Positions 1 through 6,033 of a DNA stretch of 11,418 nucleotides are shown piece after piece. A model generated the notes under the pieces. That model searched no databases. It was not told the DNA's origin and saw nothing but the letters and a program-made list of their open reading frames with translations. The first letter of the stretch is position 1. Each line of letters begins with the position of its first letter. Location of the stretch: assembly GCA_050742535.1 (NCBI GenBank), contig JBOGIQ010000191.1, forward strand, positions 1 through 11,418, written 5' to 3'. A program made the translations under genes and the position numbers. This stretch comes from Gp6-AA40 sp050742535 (GTDB lineage: Bacteria > Acidobacteriota > Vicinamibacteria > Vicinamibacterales > UBA2999).

Positions 1-400
1 CCTGCAGATTCCCATGGGCGCTGCCGACGGTGCCGTTCGTATCGGAGCCTCCGTCGAAAAAGAGCCTCCCGTTCCATTCCACCGGCAGGCGCAGCCGGAA
101 GTTGATCGCAAACCGCTGCTTGTCGGCTCCGGTCCGTTCGCCCATTCGACCGAGAACCTCGCAGTGCGCCGGCAGCGCGGGATCACCGAAGGGCTGCAGG
201 GGGCTCGCCTGACGCTGGGTGGCTGAAACGATTTGCGTTGTTGAATTGGGGAGGTCTTTCCCTGCAATCGTGGCTGTCGAGGCGCAGCGCTGCTCCGCTG
301 TCGGAGCGCCCTGGCCGCGGAGCGTGACGATGCCGGCCGCCAGGGCCCCGAGTACGACGATCGCAGAACAGGCATTGCGGGATCGTGTGCGGGTGATCAC
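1..400 (-). CDS. Tannase/feruloyl esterase family hydrolase, N-terminal part (runs off left edge)
   Basis: Only the first 133 codons are in the window. Reading from GTG at 400, the protein has a basic start (ITRTRSRN), a hydrophobic stretch (AIVVLGALAAGIVTL) that looks like a signal peptide, then the conserved N-terminal block of the family: a cysteine shortly after the signal peptide, a second in PAHCEVLG, and the strand INFRLRLPVEWNGRLFFDGG followed by a Thr-Asn-Gly turn. Members of this family (PF07519) are secreted alpha/beta hydrolases that cleave gallate or hydroxycinnamate esters of plant phenolics. The catalytic Ser-Asp-His lie further on, outside the window, so substrate class cannot be told. 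The start is chosen because the frame has no ATG before the signal peptide and an in-frame stop lies at 449-451. GGAGG at 418-422 is rather far from the GTG (17 bases), so a rare CTG start at 409 is an alternative. It is transcribed away from the barrel gene at 748. Confidence 0.85.
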   Translation of the reverse strand, partial: MITRTRSRNACSAIVVLGALAAGIVTLRGQGAPTAEQRCASTATIAGKDLPNSTTQIVSATQRQASPLQPFGDPALPAHCEVLGRMGERTGADKQRFAINFRLRLPVEWNGRLFFDGGSDTNGTVGSAHGNLQ

Positions 401-475
401 GTACCGCAGTATACGGACCTCCGCGGCGTAGATGAACGCTCGCCGTGTTCACCCGCCTCTGGCCGAGCCTCACTG

Positions 476-540
476 CTTCGGCTTGATGACTCAGCGACTT
501 CGGCTCAAGCTGGTCACGGCTGCTTGTCGTCAGTCACGGC
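476..540. repeat. Two pairs of short direct repeats
   Basis: CTTCGGCT occurs at 476-483 and 498-505 (22 bp apart), and GTCACGGC at 513-520 and 533-540 (20 bp apart). In addition GCTTGA at 481-486 is inverted as TCAAGC at 505-510. Spacings near two helical turns in a divergent promoter region would suit a protein-binding site, but repeats of 8 bp can arise by chance. Confidence 0.3.
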
Positions 541-666
541 CCACCGGAACCCACCGTGGTGCGGCACGCCGGATTTGCACACTCGCCATTTCGCCGCGCG
601 CAGCACAGGAATACGTCGAACAGCGTGACCGTCAGTGTTTTAGCGCGAGCTCATCGCGGAGCGCGT

Positions 667-688
667 CGTGCCGGTCCGGACTGGCACG
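667..688. promoter_or_regulatory. 22-bp near-perfect palindrome, operator candidate
   Basis: Ten of eleven base pairs match around the centre TCCGGA (675-680); the single mismatch (673/682) would be a G-U pair in RNA. The outer arms are CGTGCC and GGCACG. It ends 59 bases before the ATG of the barrel gene, a typical place for a repressor or activator site. It could also form a hairpin in the 5' leader. No regulator gene is in the window to pair it with. Confidence 0.45.
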
Positions 689-747
689 CACCGTTGCACG
701 GCGTTTGCTGCTCCCGCCGGGAGTGAGCGACTGTTCAGGAGGACGCG

Positions 748-1341
748 ATGATAAAGAAGTGGGTTATGTTGGCCGGTCTCGTCGTGCTGCTATCACCGGC
801 GGCGGCGCGGGCTGACTGGTTATTGACGCCGCACGTGGGGAGCACGTTCGGCAACGGCACCGGCTTCACCTATGGGGCCTCGATTGGGTGGATGGGCGCC
901 GGCGCCATCGGCTTCGAGACTGAGTTCGCCTTCACCCCCGGGTTCCTCGATCTCGACAACGAGGCCGAGGTCAACCCGTTGTTGGATGACGATGACATTG
1001 ACTTGATCGACGACAAGGCCAGAAGCGTCATGTTCAACGCCATCGTCGGTGCCCCCATCGGTGGGACGAGCGGCACCGGCTTCCGGCCGTACTTCTCGGG
1101 CGGCGTCGGCTGGGTTTCGGCGGACGTCGAGAGCGACGAACTGCTGTTCGACGAGAGCGACAACAAGTTCGCCTTCAACCTTGGCGGCGGTGCGATGACG
1201 TACTTCGGCAACGTCGGTCTCCGGGGAGACGTTCGCTACTATCAAACGCTGTCGGATCAGAATACCGACAACGACCTTGGTATCGAGCTCGGTGACTACG
1301 ATTTCTGGCGGGCCACTGTCGGGGTCACCTTCCGCTGGTAA
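748..1341 (+). CDS. Small outer-membrane beta-barrel protein
   Basis: The 197-residue product has a clear signal peptide (MIKKWVMLAGLVVLLSPAAARA, cut before Asp23) followed by alternating Gly/aromatic-rich strands, for example in HVGSTFGNGTGFTYGASIGW and in FAFNLGGGAMTYFGNVGLRG. It ends in FRW; a C-terminal aromatic residue is the usual beta-signal recognised by the BAM complex. Size and pattern fit an eight-stranded barrel of the OmpA/OmpX/PagP-like size class (outer membrane beta-barrel domain family). Two predicted loops are strongly acidic: one of eight Asp in LLDDDDIDLIDD-like sequence (residues about 80-90), the other around 130-143 with repeated Asp/Glu. These might bind divalent cations, which is inference. 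The start is firm: AGGAGGA at 737-743 lies four bases before ATG. The gene stands alone and converges with the CotH-like gene. Ligand or partner unknown. Confidence 0.8.
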   Translation: MIKKWVMLAGLVVLLSPAAARADWLLTPHVGSTFGNGTGFTYGASIGWMGAGAIGFETEFAFTPGFLDLDNEAEVNPLLDDDDIDLIDDKARSVMFNAIVGAPIGGTSGTGFRPYFSGGVGWVSADVESDELLFDESDNKFAFNLGGGAMTYFGNVGLRGDVRYYQTLSDQNTDNDLGIELGDYDFWRATVGVTFRW

Positions 1342-1422
1342 GCCGGCTGTCCCCTCCGGATACGATGCGGAGCGTCCGACAGGCGTAGCGGGGGCGGCAG
1401 GTGCCGCTCCCGTTACGCGCGC

Positions 1423-1468
1423 AAAGCACGAAGGCACGAAGAGATCGAAGCTCGTGTCCTTCGTGTTT
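1423..1468. terminator. Long hairpin between convergent genes, overlapping a stop codon
   Basis: The left arm (1423-1439) and right arm (1452-1468) pair over 16 bp with two single-base bulges (G1426 and T1457) and a 12-base loop. Each arm carries two direct copies of a CACGAAG-like unit. The arm end includes the TAA (1467-1469 on the minus strand) of the CotH-like gene, and the barrel gene stops about 80 bp to the left, so it probably ends transcription from both sides. There is no clear U-tract. The doubled CACGAAG units look like the short dispersed palindromes seen in many high-GC soil bacteria. Confidence 0.55.
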
Positions 1469-2936
1469 ACTGCGGCGCCGCCGCAGCGGCGTTCTCGGTC
1501 GTCCAACGCAGCAGGAACGCGCGGCGGCTCTCGAAGAAACTGCGCAGTGTCCCGAACGCCGGATTATTCGGATCATCCGCCGTCGTTTGCAGGAACTGGT
1601 CGGTGGGGAAGAGCTTCCGCGTATCGCGGGCGACGTCGTCCGCGATCAGCTCGCGATACTGCGCGACGACCGGTCCGACGACTTTCCAGTCGAGCGACTT
1701 CTCGGCTATCTCCCGGACGTAGGCGAGGTACCTGGCGCGCAGCGCCGGCACGGCCAGGACTTTCGCGATGATCGGCTTGGTCGTATCGTTCTGTGCCACC
1801 AGCGGGCTCAGCTCCACGCCGCGTCCTCCCATGCTGAACATCTCGTTGGCATCGTGGAAGACGAACTGGAACTGCCCGTCGGGGTGACGATAGAGCGAGT
1901 AGTCCGAGGCGCGTTGAAAGAAGGCGTCGCCACTGGCCATGACGTTGTCGAGCGCGAGAAAACGAAGGTACGCGTCGACGTTCAGCCGTGACGCCAGGGC
2001 CGCTTCGAGCGATTCCGGCGGCGTCTCGGAGAGCGTCTTGGCCAGATCGATCAGCGCCGACCAGGCCTCGGGCTCATCCTTCGACTTGATCTGGAACGTC
2101 CTGCGGTAGCGGTTCGGGTCATCGCCCTGATAGGTGAAACCGCCGATCTGGCCATTCCCCTGCGGAACCTTCCAGCGCATCCCTTTCGTGGTGCCGAAGT
2201 TGTCGGCGGCGAATTCCTTGTTGAACTGCTGCGCGTTCGCGTATACGCCCCAGTTCTCGCCGTTGATGACGACGCGAACGAAGTTGGCCTTCGGTGCGGC
2301 AACGTACTGCCGTGCGAGGTGCATCGACAGCACCGTGCGCATCAGCGTGGGGTCGGTGTTGGCGTTCAGGAAGTTGAGCGTCCGGTATCCGCCGATCGCC
2401 TGATCCTCGTGGACGAAGTCGAACGTCAGGTTCAGCGACCGCTTGTAGCCGTTGCCGACCGCGAACGACGAGTTCCCGCGGAAGTGGACTCCCACGTCGC
2501 GGTAGACGCGGCCGTCCACCGTGACCGTCGCCGGCACCTCGACGTCGGTGTTGTTGAAGGCCACCATCTCGGCCTCCCAATCCGCATTCTCGAACTCGAT
2601 GAAGAACGTTCTGAGTGTGGCTGCGTCGTACAGCGGCGCATCCGGGTAGTGCTTCACCTCGCTCGACGTGAGCGGGACACCGGGAGAGGGCGGCGTGCGG
2701 TTGAAGCCGCGACCGCCGCCGCGGCCGCCGAACGCCGTCGGCAGCGATTGACGCGCCGCCTCGCGCTCCGCTGTGTTGAGGCGCCCGTCCTTGTCGGCGT
2801 CGAACTGCGAGACCACCTGCCGCTCCTGGCCCGGACCGGCGTTGAAAACCTGGATCTGAGCCCTGGCAGTCGGAACCGTTACGCTCACGGCGAGAAGAGC
2901 GACGGCGAGATGGAGCGGACGCGCTGGAGACAGCAT
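1467..2936 (-). CDS. CotH-kinase-like secreted protein with an EF-hand
   Basis: The 489-residue product starts with a signal peptide cut after TARA (residue 26). A canonical EF-hand loop, DADKDGRLNTAE, lies at 46-57, then a Gly/Arg-rich linker (about 68-85). The CotH kinase-like fold follows: the phosphate-binding-type strand DVGVHFRGNSS (147-157), YKRSLNLTFD (164-173), YRTLNFLNANTDPTLMRT (184-201), INGENWGVYA (224-233) and the late acidic motif HDANEMF (361-367), where Asp362 would be the metal-binding aspartate. Family members (PF08757) are atypical protein kinases of spore coats in Bacillus; in Gram-negatives they are extracellular or periplasmic and their targets are unknown. The open frame continues upstream to 3251, but that part is antisense to the next gene. 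ATG 2936 directly precedes the signal peptide, although no strong ribosome site is visible. Loss of kinase activity cannot be judged from sequence alone. Confidence 0.85.
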   Translation of the reverse strand: MLSPARPLHLAVALLAVSVTVPTARAQIQVFNAGPGQERQVVSQFDADKDGRLNTAEREAARQSLPTAFGGRGGGRGFNRTPPSPGVPLTSSEVKHYPDAPLYDAATLRTFFIEFENADWEAEMVAFNNTDVEVPATVTVDGRVYRDVGVHFRGNSSFAVGNGYKRSLNLTFDFVHEDQAIGGYRTLNFLNANTDPTLMRTVLSMHLARQYVAAPKANFVRVVINGENWGVYANAQQFNKEFAADNFGTTKGMRWKVPQGNGQIGGFTYQGDDPNRYRRTFQIKSKDEPEAWSALIDLAKTLSETPPESLEAALASRLNVDAYLRFLALDNVMASGDAFFQRASDYSLYRHPDGQFQFVFHDANEMFSMGGRGVELSPLVAQNDTTKPIIAKVLAVPALRARYLAYVREIAEKSLDWKVVGPVVAQYRELIADDVARDTRKLFPTDQFLQTTADDPNNPAFGTLRSFFESRRAFLLRWTTENAAAAAPQ

Positions 2937-2965
2937 GGGATGGCGTCGAGAGCAGTCTACATCCT

Positions 2966-2992
2966 TTCCGGCGCTTGTCGCCGGAGCCGGAA
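2966..2992. promoter_or_regulatory. Inverted repeats between divergent genes
   Basis: In the 77-bp gap between the CotH-like gene (minus) and the DUF3750 gene (plus), TCCGGCG (2967-2973) is inverted as CGCCGGA (2979-2985) around a 5-base loop. The overlapping TTCCGGC (2966-2972) is also inverted as GCCGGAA (2986-2992). Two alternative 7-bp pairings in so short a divergent gap could be an operator or a leader hairpin of the DUF3750 gene. Confidence 0.35.
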
Positions 2993-3013
2993 CGCCGTAT
3001 CGTCGAGTCTTCA

Positions 3014-3799
3014 ATGCGCAGACGTGCAAAGTGGCTCCTGGTGCTGACGCCTGTCGTCCTGCTGGCGCTCGCGCACGCCGACCGGGACGCTGAATCGATT
3101 GGCAACTGGCGGCAGGCGAGCCGCGCGCCCGCGGGGCTGGCTCCGGATCCGGCGGTGACACCCGAGCCGGTCGTGCAGGTGTACGCGGCGCGGGCGGTGC
3201 GCTGGCGCGGGTATTTCGGCGTCCACACCTGGATCGCGGCCAAGCCCGCACAGGCCGCGGCGTTCACGGTCTACGAGGTGACCGGATTCGCCGTGCGGCG
3301 CGGGGGCAGCGCCGTGCGCGTCAGTCAGCGACCGGCTGATGGCCGCTGGTTCGGCAGCCTGCCGGTTCTGCTCGCCGACGTGCGCGGAGCCGGGGTCGAC
3401 CAGTTGATTTCGAGAATCGAGCGCGCCGTCGAAGCCTACCCTTACCAGCGCAGCTACCGGATCTGGCCCGGGCCGAATTCGAACACATTCACGGCGTTCG
3501 TGCTGCGCGAGGTGCCTGAGTTGCGCGTCGATCTCCCCGGCCACGCCGTCGGCAAGGACTACCTCGGCGCGCGAATGTTCGCGCGATCGCCAAGCGGCAC
3601 CGGCGTGCAGGCAAATCTCTTCGGGGTGCTCGGAGTACTCGGCGGAGTCGAAGAAGGCGTCGAGTTGAACGTGTTCGGCGCGACGGTCGGCATCGATCCC
3701 AACGACTGGGATCTGAAACTGCCGCTGGTCGGACGGCTCGGATTCGGCGCGCGAAGGGCGCCGCCCCAGCACGCGTCTCTCATGAACGGCGATTTGTAA
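3014..3799 (+). CDS. DUF3750 family protein
   Basis: The product has 261 residues. After a basic start (MRRRAKW) and a hydrophobic stretch (LLVLTPVVLLALAHA), which is a signal peptide or an N-terminal anchor, the DUF3750 domain fills the rest. Recognisable blocks are VYAARAVRWRGYFGVHTWIA, a DGRWFGSLPVLLADVRG segment, the hallmark RIWPGPNSNTF (149-159), LPGHAVGKDYLG, and a Gly-rich PSGTGVQANLFGVLG region that leads to the KLPLVGRLGFG end. The function of the family is unknown; the conserved His, Trp and Asn suggest an enzyme, but this is not shown. An upstream in-frame TTG at 2975 would add 13 residues without a hydrophobic start, so ATG 3014 is preferred. The gene is followed after 12 bases by a GAF-domain gene in the same frame, probably co-transcribed. 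Confidence 0.8.
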   Translation: MRRRAKWLLVLTPVVLLALAHADRDAESIGNWRQASRAPAGLAPDPAVTPEPVVQVYAARAVRWRGYFGVHTWIAAKPAQAAAFTVYEVTGFAVRRGGSAVRVSQRPADGRWFGSLPVLLADVRGAGVDQLISRIERAVEAYPYQRSYRIWPGPNSNTFTAFVLREVPELRVDLPGHAVGKDYLGARMFARSPSGTGVQANLFGVLGVLGGVEEGVELNVFGATVGIDPNDWDLKLPLVGRLGFGARRAPPQHASLMNGDL

Positions 3800-3811
3800 G
3801 GACACCGCTCG

Positions 3812-4144
3812 ATGGACGGTGCGACCGACGTGCTCGCGGTGCTGGCTGCGCCCGCATTTCCAGCCTTCCCGCGCAGGCACGGCCTCAACGGCGCGGCGGT
3901 CGTCGAGCAGCGGCCGATCGTCATCAACGATGTTCGCAACGATTCACGCTACCTGACGACCTTCGGGACAACGCTCGCCGAGGCCATCGTTCCTGTCCAA
4001 CTGCGCGAGACAATCGTCGGCACGGTCGACGTCGAAAGCGATCGCGTCGACGCATTTACCGCGGAAGACGTGCTGTTCCTGCAGCGCTGCGCGCAGGCGC
4101 TCGCTCCGCTCTGGTCGCCGCGTCCGGGCTCGCGCTCGACGTAA
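3812..4144 (+). CDS. Small GAF-domain protein, N-terminally short
   Basis: The 110-residue product matches the second two-thirds of a GAF domain: GLNGAAVVEQRPIVINDVRN (residues 24-43), SRYLTT, the strand AIVPVQLRETIVGTVDVES and the closing helix DAFTAEDVLFLQRCAQALAPLW. GAF domains bind small ligands or mediate dimerisation in signalling proteins and usually need about 150 residues; the first strand and helix are replaced here by a short Pro/Ala-rich start. No upstream remnant exists, because the DUF3750 gene codes right up to 3799. Start: AAGGA at 3798-3802 sits nine bases before ATG 3812. It lies in the same frame as DUF3750, so a single stop-codon readthrough would fuse the two. It has no output domain. 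It may be a free-standing GAF module or a decaying fragment of a larger sensor; I lean to expressed but truncated. Confidence 0.65.
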   Translation: MDGATDVLAVLAAPAFPAFPRRHGLNGAAVVEQRPIVINDVRNDSRYLTTFGTTLAEAIVPVQLRETIVGTVDVESDRVDAFTAEDVLFLQRCAQALAPLWSPRPGSRST

Positions 4145-4160
4145 CGTGACCTGCAACGCG

Positions 4161-4177
4161 CTGCCGGTTACCGGCAG
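4161..4177. terminator. Perfect 17-bp palindrome at a convergent gene junction
   Basis: CTGCCGGT and ACCGGCAG flank a central T. In RNA, six pairs and a 5-base loop can form on either strand. It lies 16 bases past the GAF stop and overlaps the TAA (4168-4170) of the facing glycine-zipper gene, so it is a plausible two-way terminator. No U-tract is visible. Confidence 0.5.
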
Positions 4178-4644
4178 ACAATCTCGCCGTCGTCGATCGC
4201 TCTGCCGATCAGGGCGCCGGCGCCTGCGCCGATGATTGCGCCAAGCGTCTTCGATCCGCCGGGAGCGATGATGTGTCCCAGCGCACCGCCGGCGATGCCG
4301 CCAAGAACGAGCCCGGTCGTGCCGTCATCGCGCCGGCAGTAGTAACGGTTGTCCGAACCCCGATAAATCAGGTCGCTGCGATACAACCGCCGCGGCCAAT
4401 AGCGTCGATCATCACGGCGGTAGTAGCGGGCCGCATCCCAATAGGTATTGCGATCGTCGCGCCGGTCCCATCGATCACGCCGGTCCCAGCGATCCTCGCG
4501 GCGATCTCGCCGATCCTCTCGCCGATCCCAACGGTCTTCCTGACGATCCCGCCGATTTCTTCCTTGCGCCGCTGCGGGCAACGGCTGAATCCCGACGAAT
4601 GAGGCGAGGAGCAGGGCGACGATTGCCGTCTTGACGCGGTTCAC
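4168..4644 (-). CDS. Glycine-zipper (2TM) envelope protein with Arg/Asp repeat tract
   Basis: The 158-residue product begins with a signal peptide (VNRVKTAIVALLLASFVG, to AAAQ at 27). A highly charged low-complexity tract follows (29-65) built from short units such as DRREDRWD and DRRDRWD, then a Tyr/Arg/Asp-rich region with Cys103. A C-terminal glycine zipper comes next: GLVLGGIAGGALGHIIAPGG and LGAIIGAGAGALIGRAI (111-150), two short helices with GxxxG spacing. Cys157 near the end could pair with Cys103. The zipper resembles the Rick_17kDa_Anti/2TM domain (PF05433), found in outer-membrane lipoproteins and envelope-stress proteins. No lipobox is present, so this one is probably periplasmic or membrane-inserted. 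The GTG at 4644 is chosen because GGAAGGAAGG lies five bases upstream; an in-frame ATG at 4689 would put 15 extra residues before the signal peptide. Confidence 0.8.
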   Translation of the reverse strand: MNRVKTAIVALLLASFVGIQPLPAAAQGRNRRDRQEDRWDRREDRRDRREDRWDRRDRWDRRDDRNTYWDAARYYRRDDRRYWPRRLYRSDLIYRGSDNRYYCRRDDGTTGLVLGGIAGGALGHIIAPGGSKTLGAIIGAGAGALIGRAIDDGEIVCR

Positions 4645-4649
4645 GTGGA

Positions 4650-4659
4650 CCTTCCTTCC
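4650..4659 (-). promoter_or_regulatory. Strong ribosome binding site deciding a GTG start
   Basis: On the minus strand GGAAGGAAGG lies five bases before GTG 4644 of the glycine-zipper gene. It falls inside the reading frame if the upstream ATG at 4689 is used, which argues for the GTG start. Confidence 0.65.
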
Positions 4660-4788
4660 GAGTGTCACGATCGATCTGCACGGCGGCACGGCAAGTGATG
4701 TGCCGACGGTGACGTCCGAAATTGCGCCTGATAGTCGGCGTTTGGCGTGGGTGCAGTCCGAAAAGCACCGGGACCCGCGGGGGACAGG

Positions 4789-4832
4789 ACGTACTCGAAC
4801 GATGACTGGGGCAGTAGTCGATTGAGGTACGT
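4789..4832 (-). terminator. 44-nt imperfect stem-loop downstream of the TIGR03435 gene
   Basis: ACGTAC (4789-4794) pairs with GTACGT (4827-4832). After a one-base bulge pairing continues inward (TCGA/TTGA, CGAT/GTCG, ACT/AGT) to a GGGGC loop, giving about 17 pairs with two mismatches and two G-U pairs. It starts 27 bases after the stop of the TIGR03435 gene and 145 bases before the glycine-zipper start, so it probably separates their transcripts. No U-run follows. Confidence 0.45.
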
Positions 4833-4859
4833 CTGGCGTCGGTCTCTTCGGGCGCGGAG

Positions 4860-5729
4860 CTAATCGGGCGTCGGCAGTTCCGCTCGATCGACAACGAGTA
4901 CTTGCATCGGAAGACGCCGGCGTTCGAGGCGAAGGCCGAGTTGTTCCTCCAACGCGGCGAATACAGAAACCGATTGCGATCCCGGTGCCGCCGAAGGCTC
5001 GGTTAAAAACTCGAGCGTGAAGTCGAATGCGCCTGCGAGTCCGGTCGCGTCGACGACAGGTGCGCCCAAGGTGGGACTCAGGGTATCAGCCAATCGCGGC
5101 AACGCGAACCCGGCCGCGACCAATCGCCACACCGGTCCGTTCTGACTCAGTTTTACGACACATGCGGCAGCGGTCGCGGGATCGGCTTTGTCGCCACGAA
5201 GAGTTGCCGCTCGCATCGCGTCACAATCGACTTTGGAGGCGCGGAGCGCCCGATGGACTGATCCCGGCCGTGCCAGGACGAGCGCATAGCCGGACGTCTG
5301 ACGGGTCTCTGCTCGTAACACTAATTTGAACCGATCGGCCAAAAGCGCTCTCTGCATCGCGACGAGTTCTTCGCGTGACGCCGTGGCGCTGGATGCCTTT
5401 CCGGTGACATCGAACTCCGTCGTGTGTAGCCAGTCGGGCCCGCCGACGAGCTGATCCGGCAGAGGATGTCCCGGGTACGCCGCACGGATGATGCTCGCCA
5501 GCGTCGCATTCCGCGAAATCCACTGCCCACCTGGACGCGGCTGTCCTGAAACCCCGATCCTCAGACCTCCGTCATCCGGCGGGCTGAGCTTGATGGAAGC
5601 GACTTCGAAAGAGCGAGGCTTGACCGCAGTCTGGGCGAAGCCCACCGCGCAGACGACGAACGAGAACCCGGTGGCTACGACGGTGGCGTGCAGGGAACGG
5701 AACACCTGCGTTCCTGTCATCATGCCCAT
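4860..5729 (-). CDS. TIGR03435 (DUF3738) soil-associated protein
   Basis: The 289-residue product has a hydrophobic start (ATVVATGFSFVVCAVGFA, cut near residue 32) and then the family signature in order: RSFEVASIKLSPP (39-51), a Gly-rich segment, a run NATLASIIRAAYP, QLVGGPDWLHTTEFDVTGKA, the block MQRALLADRFKLVLRAETRQ followed by GYALVLARPG, then PVVDATGLAGAFDFTLEFL and the end ALEEQLGLRLERRRLPMQVL with VVDRAELPTPD. This secreted family is expanded in soil Acidobacteria; its function is unknown, although its members often sit beside BlaR1-like antirepressor genes. No such partner is seen here. Length is normal and the domain complete. Several start ATGs (5729, 5723, 5720) are possible; GGTGGA lies close upstream of the first, at a distance that suits the later ones better. 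It lies 58 bases after miniprotein A and may share its transcript. Confidence 0.88.
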   Translation of the reverse strand: MGMMTGTQVFRSLHATVVATGFSFVVCAVGFAQTAVKPRSFEVASIKLSPPDDGGLRIGVSGQPRPGGQWISRNATLASIIRAAYPGHPLPDQLVGGPDWLHTTEFDVTGKASSATASREELVAMQRALLADRFKLVLRAETRQTSGYALVLARPGSVHRALRASKVDCDAMRAATLRGDKADPATAAACVVKLSQNGPVWRLVAAGFALPRLADTLSPTLGAPVVDATGLAGAFDFTLEFLTEPSAAPGSQSVSVFAALEEQLGLRLERRRLPMQVLVVDRAELPTPD

Positions 5730-5787
5730 TTTCCACCCACGTGTGAGACTGCGGCCAGTACCGATTGCGGGGCCGCGGGCCCACAGG

Positions 5788-5988
5788 TCAAGACCCGCAA
5801 CGGCACGTCTTGTCGTCGTGATTGTTGGGGTTACAGGTGGCGATGAATATGTCCTCGCACTTTCCCGCCTTCAGGCCCGCTTCACAGCCCGCAATCCAGT
5901 CGTCGCAGTACGCATCGGCTCGCAACGTCTGGAGAGACAACGCGTACGCTGTCCACATCAGGATGCCCAGTTGGAACTTTCGTTTCAT
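5788..5988 (-). CDS. Secreted six-cysteine miniprotein A
   Basis: The product has 66 residues. A signal peptide (KRKFQLGILMWTAYALSLQT) ends in LRADA, leaving a mature part of roughly 40 residues with exactly six cysteines: C-x6-C-x8-C-x7-C-x9-C-x-C, ending in a Cys-Arg-Cys-Gly-Ser tail. The mature part is acidic. I do not recognise the family. The even number and fixed spacing of cysteines suggest three disulfides in an oxidising compartment; a metal site from CxC plus the conserved His is an alternative. The neighbour at 6034-6243 is a clear paralog with the same cysteine order. Start: GGAAGGAGAG at 5994-6003 precedes ATG 5988 with good spacing; the GTG immediately before it (5991) is less likely. 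Its gene follows miniprotein B by about 45 bases and precedes the TIGR03435 gene by 58, suggesting one transcript B-A-TIGR03435. It might be a toxin-like, signalling or structural peptide; none is shown. Confidence 0.75.
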   Translation of the reverse strand: MKRKFQLGILMWTAYALSLQTLRADAYCDDWIAGCEAGLKAGKCEDIFIATCNPNNHDDKTCRCGS

Positions 5989-6033
5989 CACGCTCTCTCC
6001 TTCCCGCGGTTGTGCGTTTCCGGCGCACGCCGA

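Larger units (their letters stand above)
401..747. other. Divergent intergenic region, about 350 bp
   Basis: This stretch separates the esterase gene (leftward) from the barrel gene (rightward) and should hold both promoters. The open frames crossing it have no recognisable protein signal, and the long plus-strand one overlaps the start of the barrel gene in another frame. The only structure I see is two pairs of short direct repeats and one long palindrome, listed separately. No convincing sigma-70 hexamer pair stands out. Confidence 0.6.

Noticed and set aside
432..815. Plus-strand open frame across the intergenic region
   Set aside because: It is Arg/Ser-rich, has no ribosome site or domain signal and overlaps the well-supported barrel start in another frame.
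1467..3251. A longer CotH-like reading frame starting near 3251
   Set aside because: The extra 105 codons are antisense to the DUF3750 gene and lack protein-like features. A signal peptide begins exactly at ATG 2936.
2119..3267. Long minus-strand open frame in the CotH region
   Set aside because: It is a frame-shifted shadow of the CotH-like gene with Arg/Gly-biased composition typical of high-GC out-of-frame translation.
5770..5782. GGGCC-GCG-GGCCC hairpin between miniprotein A and TIGR03435
   Set aside because: It is a 5-bp stem in a very GC-rich spot, likely by chance; too short to claim attenuation.
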